DNA of 64,000 bases from Hymenobacter perfusus (GTDB lineage Bacteria > Bacteroidota > Bacteroidia > Cytophagales > Hymenobacteraceae), in contig NZ_RWIU01000003.1 of assembly GCF_003944765.1 (NCBI RefSeq), forward strand, positions 434,001-498,000, given 5' to 3'. The notes under the pieces were generated by a model. That model saw only the letters and a program-made list of their open reading frames with translations, had not been told where the DNA came from and ran no database searches. Shown here in pieces: positions 59,656 through 64,000 of this stretch (its first letter is position 1; each line of letters begins with the position of its first letter). The position numbers were made by a program, and so were the translations under genes.

Positions 59656-62127
59656 ATGCGCCAACTCCTCCCGTTGCTACTCAGCTTGGCCGCCGCTACG
59701 GCCACAACCGCCCAGACGCCCGCCACCACCTACCGCGCCGCCGAGCGCAAAGTCAACGACCTGGTGCATACCCGGCTGGATTTGCGCTTCGACTACGCCA
59801 AGCGCTACGCCTACGGGCAGGCCTGGGTCACGCTCAAGCCCCACGGCTACGCCACCGACTCGTTGCGGCTCGATGCCAAGGGGATGGATATTAAGCAGGT
59901 GGCGCTGGTGCAGAACGGGGCACCCCAGCCGCTGAAATTTGCCTACAACAAGCAGCAGCTGCTGGTGCAGCTGGGGCGGGCGGTGCCGGCGGGGGAGGCC
60001 TACACGGTGTATGTGGAGTATGTGGCCAAACCCGACGAGCTGGGGGCCAAGGGCAGTGCGGCCATTGGGGATGCCAAGGGGCTGTACTTCATCAACCCCG
60101 ACAGTGCCGTGGCGGGCAAGCCGGTGCAGATCTGGACCCAGGGCGAGACGGAATCCAACTCGGCCTGGTTTCCCACCATCGACAAGCCTAACCAGAAATC
60201 CACCTCCGAAATCAGCCTGACCGTGCCCGCCAAGTACGTCACGCTCAGCAACGGCGCCCTCGTCAGCCAGAAGCCGGCCGGCGCGGGTTTGCGTACCGAT
60301 ACCTGGAAGATGGACCAGCCGCACGCGCCCTACCTGTTCATGCTGGCCATTGGCGACTTCCGCAAAACCACCGATACCTGGCGCGGCAAGGAAGTCAGCT
60401 ACTACCTGGAGCCGCAGTACGCCGGGCAGGCCCGCGCCATTTTCGGCAAGACGCCGCGCATGCTGGAGTTCTTTTCCGAGCGGCTCGGGGTGGCGTATCC
60501 GTGGAACAAGTACGCCCAGGTAGTGGTGCGCGACTACGTGGCCGGGGCCATGGAAAACACCTCGGCCTCGCTGTTCGGGCCCCAGGCCCAGGGCTCGGCC
60601 CGCGAGCTGCTGGACTGGGAGTACGCCGGCGTGGAGCGCGAAATTGCCCACGAGTTGTTTCACCACTGGTTCGGCGACTACGTGACGGCCGAAAGCTGGA
60701 GCAACCTGACCGTGAACGAGAGCTTCGCCAACTTCTCGGAGGTGCTCTGGGCCGAGCACGAGTACGGCCCCGACGCCGGTGCCGCCCAGGCCTACCGCAG
60801 CCAGCAAAACTACCTCAGCGACCCTGGCAACCACACCAAGCCCTTGGCCCGCTACCAGTACGCCGACAAGGAAGACCTGTTTGACGCCGTGAGCTACCAG
60901 AAGGGCGGCAGCATCCTGAACATGCTGCGCACCTACCTGGGCGAGGCATCTTTCTTCAATGGGCTGAAAACCTACCTGACCCAGCAGGCCTTCGGAACCG
61001 GGGGGCCACACCAGCTGCGGCTGGCCCTGGAGCAGGCCTCGGGCCAGGATCTGAACTGGTTTTTCGACCAGTGGTACTACCGCGCCGGCCACCCCGTGGT
61101 TAGCATTGACTACACCTGGGACGCTGCCCGCCGGGAGCAAACCGTGACCATCCGGCAAACCCAGTCTGGCCCCGTTTTTCAGCTGCCGCTGGCGGTGGAC
61201 GTGTACCTGAACGGCAAACCGCAACGGCATCAGGTAATGCTGCGCCAAGCCACCGAAACCTTCCGCTTCCCGGCCGCCACCCGGCCCGAGTTGGTAAACG
61301 TGGACGCCGACAAAGTACTGCTCTGGCAGAAAACCGACAACAAGCCGCTCACCGCCTACGCCACCCAGCTCCGCCTCGCCCCGCGCTACCTCGACCGGCG
61401 CGAAGCCCTGGCCGCCGCCCAAGCCCAGCTTAAAACTCAGCCCAACGACGCGCTGGCCCGGCAGCTGCTGACGGCCGGCCTCACCGATAAGTCGCAGGTG
61501 CTGCGCCAGTTTGCCATCGAAGCCCTCGACCTGCAGAACGCCGCCCAGCGCAAAGCCGCCGCGCCGGCCCTGGCCCGGCTGGCCGCCACCGATACCGTGG
61601 TGGTAGTGCGGGCCGCCGCCCTCACGGCTCTAGGTTCACTCAAGGATAAGCAATACGCGCCGTTGTTCACGAAAGCCCTGGAAAACTCTTCGTACCGGGT
61701 GCAGGGTGCGGCCCTGCTGGGGCTGCTGCCACTGCGGCCGGAACTGGCCCAAGCCCGCGCCACCGCTCTTGAGGCCGATAACAAAGGCGCCCTCACCGAG
61801 GCCCTGGTGCTGGTGTACGGCCAGACCGGCAGCCTCGCCCAATGGCCCCTGATGCGCACCAAATACGATGCCGCCGACCCCAACAGCCGCTTCGCCATGC
61901 TGCCCGGCATCGGCAGCATCATGGGCCGCCTCGACGACCCCACGGCCCTCACCGAAGGCATCACCCGCATCAAAGACCTCACGGTGCGCTACAAACCCTA
62001 CATCGATTCCGCCCGCCTTATTGGCCTGCTCCGCCAGATTCAGCAGCAGCAGTCCGCCCGCCCCAACGCCGCCCTGGCCGCCCAACAGGTAACCGCCGCC
62101 GTAGCCGAAATTGAAGCGGCAAAGTAG
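59656..62127 (+). CDS. M1-family aminopeptidase, secreted
   Basis: 823 residues with a signal peptide (MRQLLPLLLSLAAATATTAQ). The M1 core has the exopeptidase motif GAMEN (AGAMENTSASLF), the zinc site HELFHHWFGDYVT (H332, E333, H336) and the third ligand Glu355 in NESFANF, exactly 18 residues after the second His. The C-terminal half (about 590-823) is a helical region of HEAT-like repeats (ALDLQNAAQRKAAAPALARLAATDTVVVVRAAALTALGSLKD). It removes N-terminal residues from peptides in the periplasm or outside the cell. Confidence 0.94.
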   Translation: MRQLLPLLLSLAAATATTAQTPATTYRAAERKVNDLVHTRLDLRFDYAKRYAYGQAWVTLKPHGYATDSLRLDAKGMDIKQVALVQNGAPQPLKFAYNKQQLLVQLGRAVPAGEAYTVYVEYVAKPDELGAKGSAAIGDAKGLYFINPDSAVAGKPVQIWTQGETESNSAWFPTIDKPNQKSTSEISLTVPAKYVTLSNGALVSQKPAGAGLRTDTWKMDQPHAPYLFMLAIGDFRKTTDTWRGKEVSYYLEPQYAGQARAIFGKTPRMLEFFSERLGVAYPWNKYAQVVVRDYVAGAMENTSASLFGPQAQGSARELLDWEYAGVEREIAHELFHHWFGDYVTAESWSNLTVNESFANFSEVLWAEHEYGPDAGAAQAYRSQQNYLSDPGNHTKPLARYQYADKEDLFDAVSYQKGGSILNMLRTYLGEASFFNGLKTYLTQQAFGTGGPHQLRLALEQASGQDLNWFFDQWYYRAGHPVVSIDYTWDAARREQTVTIRQTQSGPVFQLPLAVDVYLNGKPQRHQVMLRQATETFRFPAATRPELVNVDADKVLLWQKTDNKPLTAYATQLRLAPRYLDRREALAAAQAQLKTQPNDALARQLLTAGLTDKSQVLRQFAIEALDLQNAAQRKAAAPALARLAATDTVVVVRAAALTALGSLKDKQYAPLFTKALENSSYRVQGAALLGLLPLRPELAQARATALEADNKGALTEALVLVYGQTGSLAQWPLMRTKYDAADPNSRFAMLPGIGSIMGRLDDPTALTEGITRIKDLTVRYKPYIDSARLIGLLRQIQQQQSARPNAALAAQQVTAAVAEIEAAK

Positions 62128-62143
62128 CCGTTTACACAGGCAT

Positions 62144-62605
62144 TCAGGGTCTTGAACGCATCAAAAGGCCAGTCTCCGGATGCACGTAAAACTCAGTTGA
62201 TTCTTCAGTGACGGCCTGCCTCAGCCGTTCCAGGCTAATAAACCGTTGGGTACGTTTGTTCCAGATTTTTCCATCCAGGAGTTCTACCTGATCGGCCACG
62301 TACCAGTGAATCATTTCCCGGTAGTGCAGCAGGCGCGTGGGAATCCGAGCGAGAATTTCTGCATGAACCACGTTCCAGTGCTGGCCCACCTGTCCGCGCA
62401 GAAAGCGTCGGAGTAAATCGTAGTTGATTTTGCCATTGTAGAATTGGGATGGGCGTTGGAACGGCTCTTTTTGGGGTAGCTCCTCGAAAGAAGAAGGTTG
62501 CTTCTCTCGGCGATGGTCGGCGTAGTCGCCACTAGCTACGTAGCGCCGTTTGCTGCCGGACGTCTTCATTCGGCTGATGAGCCAGCGTTTTGAGGCTTTT
62601 TCCAT
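62144..62605 (-). CDS. Hypothetical protein, strongly basic
   Basis: 153 residues, soluble, start at the ATG 62603-62605 (a TTG lies one codon earlier). Rich in Arg and Lys with patches such as SKRWLISRMKTSGSKRRYVAS, and the chain FLRGQVGQHWNVVHAEILARIP and LDGKIWNKRTQRFIS. No family recognised; it resembles a small DNA- or RNA-binding protein by charge only. It begins only 3 bases after the Coq4-like gene stop, so the two are co-transcribed. Confidence 0.55.
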   Translation of the reverse strand: MEKASKRWLISRMKTSGSKRRYVASGDYADHRREKQPSSFEELPQKEPFQRPSQFYNGKINYDLLRRFLRGQVGQHWNVVHAEILARIPTRLLHYREMIHWYVADQVELLDGKIWNKRTQRFISLERLRQAVTEESTEFYVHPETGLLMRSRP

Positions 62606-62608
62606 CAA

Positions 62609-63316
62609 TTAAGCCTGTGTTGTCTCAGTTTGAGGCGCGGTGTGCAAGGTCAGGCTGATCAGGCCTCCAACTACTAGGATAGCCCCCGCCACGAATGGAA
62701 AGCCGGCGCCAACCAAATCCGCCACGTTGGCCGACCAGAGAAAGGGGAAGCAGAACAGCATAGCTGCTGCGCCAATAATCATAAGGCTGTAACTGCCCAG
62801 GTAACTGATGCGACGGTGAAGAATAGCTGGTTTCATGGTGGGTTTGATTTCAGTATAGCGGCTGGAAAGTCGGGCCCGGAACCCAGTTAATGACTCGTGC
62901 TGGCAGTGGTCAATTTCCAGGCTGGACAGGGAAATACACTGTCGGCCCGCCCGAAAATCTTGGAGAAATTTGCGCCACTGCCGGGGCAGCAGTAGTAAGC
63001 CGAAGAGGAAGATGGCAAAGCTGGGTAGCGTCCAGTTGCCATTGCCCAGCATGAAGGCCTGCAACCGGATTTCTCCCACCGGCTCCAACTCGTAATCCAG
63101 CACGACATGCTTTAAATCGTGGCTCTCGAAGCCCGGAATCAGCGTGAGGTTACGGGTTAGCAGGCAATCGGCCAATTCTTTGCCCACGGTTCCGGCGGGT
63201 AGTTGGCTTAGGGCTGCCACCTTGCGGTGATAGGGTGCCATGTCGTGGAATCGTTCTATTCCCCAGACGGATAGAAAGAAGGCTTGCCGGATAATCTGCT
63301 CTGCGAAAGAATACAT
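62609..63316 (-). CDS. Coq4-like protein with C-terminal membrane segments
   Basis: 235 residues. The N-terminal part (about 45-95) has the full Coq4 zinc motif H66-D-x-x-H70-x11-E82 inside GFESHDLKHVVLDYELEPVGEI, followed by RLQAFMLGNGN. Hydrophobic segments are near 97-108 (ALPSFAIFLFGLLLLP-like), 170-192 (SYSLMIIGAAAMLFCFPFLW) and 200-222. Coq4 acts in ubiquinone biosynthesis; most Bacteroidota use menaquinone, so the role here is unclear. A C-terminal membrane part is not typical of Coq4. It is co-transcribed with the basic hypothetical gene. Confidence 0.78.
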   Translation of the reverse strand: MYSFAEQIIRQAFFLSVWGIERFHDMAPYHRKVAALSQLPAGTVGKELADCLLTRNLTLIPGFESHDLKHVVLDYELEPVGEIRLQAFMLGNGNWTLPSFAIFLFGLLLLPRQWRKFLQDFRAGRQCISLSSLEIDHCQHESLTGFRARLSSRYTEIKPTMKPAILHRRISYLGSYSLMIIGAAAMLFCFPFLWSANVADLVGAGFPFVAGAILVVGGLISLTLHTAPQTETTQA

Positions 63317-63485
63317 TATGCTCTATGATAAGAAGACGTTACCCAGCGGAACGTAGCCAGATACGATGACTTACTCGCGAAAGTAGCCGGTTCTGCTGGT
63401 TGGGATTTGACTGGTTTTTGGGTGAAGTACGCTGCATGCAGGCAAACCCACAACCGGCCGGGCCAACTCTGCGCGCCGAAGCGCG

Positions 63486-63493
63486 TACCTTTG
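63486..63493 (+). promoter_or_regulatory. -7 box (TACCTTTG) for the GH63/MGH1-like gene
   Basis: Exact TACCTTTG, 25 bases before the ATG at 63519. Confidence 0.45.
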
Positions 63494-63518
63494 CGCTGGG
63501 AAGATTACGCCCGACGGT

Positions 63519-64000
63519 ATGACGCAGGAACAACTACGCTTAGCCCAACACCAGACTGGTGCGGCCCTCTGGAAGAAATTTGGCCCTTACCTCACCGAGC
63601 GGCAGTGGGGTACGGTGCGCGAGGATTATAGCCCCGACGGCAACGCCTGGAATTACCTCACCCACGACATGGCCCGCAGCGTGGCCTACCGCTGGGGCGA
63701 GGAAGGCCTCGGCGGCCTCTCCGACGACCAGCAGCACCTATGCCTGGCCGTGGGCCTCTGGAACGGGCAGGATGAGCTGCTGAAGGAGCGGCTGTTCGGT
63801 CTTACCAACGGCGAGGGCAACCACGGCGAGGACGTGAAGGAGCAGTACTACTACCTCGACAGCACCCCCTCGCACTCCTACATGAAGATGCTCTACAAGT
63901 ATCCGCAGCAGGAGTTTCCGTACGAGGAGCTGCGCCGGGAAAATGCCGACCGTACCCGCCAGGAGCCCGAATTTGAGCTGCTGGACACCGGCATCTTCGC
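63519..64000 (+). CDS. GH63/MGH1-like glucosidase (5' part)
   Basis: The first 160 residues of a gene that continues past the window. The ATG at 63519 starts [20 protein letters not shown]. The motifs [49 protein letters not shown] (as [14 protein letters not shown]), and [21 protein letters not shown] are typical of the large cytoplasmic MGH1-like (GH63-related) glucosidases of Bacteroidota. These are near 900 residues and act on alpha-glucosidic bonds. Only the N-terminus is visible, so the catalytic residues could not be checked. Confidence 0.85.
   Translation, partial: MTQEQLRLAQHQTGAALWKKFGPYLTERQWGTVREDYSPDGNAWNYLTHDMARSVAYRWGEEGLGGLSDDQQHLCLAVGLWNGQDELLKERLFGLTNGEGNHGEDVKEQYYYLDSTPSHSYMKMLYKYPQQEFPYEELRRENADRTRQEPEFELLDTGIF

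Noticed and set aside
59677..61422. 581-codon open frame antisense to the M1 peptidase
   Set aside because: The opposite strand has HExxH-x18-E and GAMEN; the antisense product is low-complexity Gly/Val/His-rich.
1..64000. tRNA, rRNA or tmRNA genes
   Set aside because: No cloverleaf-like arrangement or rRNA sequence was recognised in the intergenic regions; all larger gaps are covered by repeats, hairpins or promoter sites.

Overview
This window looks like chromosomal DNA from a Hymenobacter-type member of the Bacteroidota (Cytophagales). The evidence is the high GC content, a SusC/SusD outer-membrane pair, a two-gene split transketolase, Bacteroidota-style -7 promoter boxes (TAnnTTTG, here mostly TACCTTTG), few Shine-Dalgarno sequences, and many intergenic palindromes. 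No rRNA, tRNA, CRISPR array, transposase or prophage was recognised.

Layout. 1-10.9 kb: the 3' end of miaA, a barrel-like protein, pfkA, a TerB-like protein, a class III aminotransferase, an ECF sigma / anti-sigma / Spy-like envelope-stress operon, a DUF2628-zinc ribbon pair, a DUF481-like protein, a ClC transporter and two small lower-GC genes. 10.9-24.2 kb: transketolase C-half and N-half genes separated by a secreted VWA gene, then bcp, a lipocalin, an M23 peptidase, an FAH-fold enzyme, an M48 lipoprotein with followers, an alpha/beta hydrolase and mpl. 24.4-33.5 kb: dnaB, interrupted in its Walker A lysine-threonine step by a 342-residue LAGLIDADG intein, then gltD and gltB.

33.7-41.6 kb is a likely molybdenum regulon: a one-domain ModE-like regulator, a TonB-dependent receptor, a Crp/Fnr regulator, and a three-subunit Pao/Yag-type molybdenum aldehyde oxidoreductase. 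Two CGTTAT-N12-ATAACG-like palindromes, one upstream of the receptor and one upstream of the oxidoreductase, resemble ModE operators. In both, a -7-like promoter box sits in the same register of the left arm. This suggests that a TonB receptor imports a molybdenum compound under ModE control, which is the most promising new system in the window.

41.7-44.4 kb: an AT-rich orphan gene of foreign character, an MFS transporter and a small monooxygenase. 44.7-58.5 kb: a complete sucrose-type utilisation locus on the minus strand (SusC, SusD, secreted GH13, secreted GH65, GPH/SLC45-type sugar transporter, GH100-like invertase, fructokinase) with a divergent LacI regulator and a 28-bp operator palindrome between them. 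58.6-64 kb: a DODA-type dioxygenase, an M1 aminopeptidase, a hypothetical gene, a Coq4-like membrane protein and the start of a GH63/MGH1-like glucosidase.

A striking non-coding layer runs through the window. At least three families of large imperfect palindromes (about 90-180 bp) sit almost exclusively between genes. Two of them bracket the VWA gene that splits the transketolase pair.
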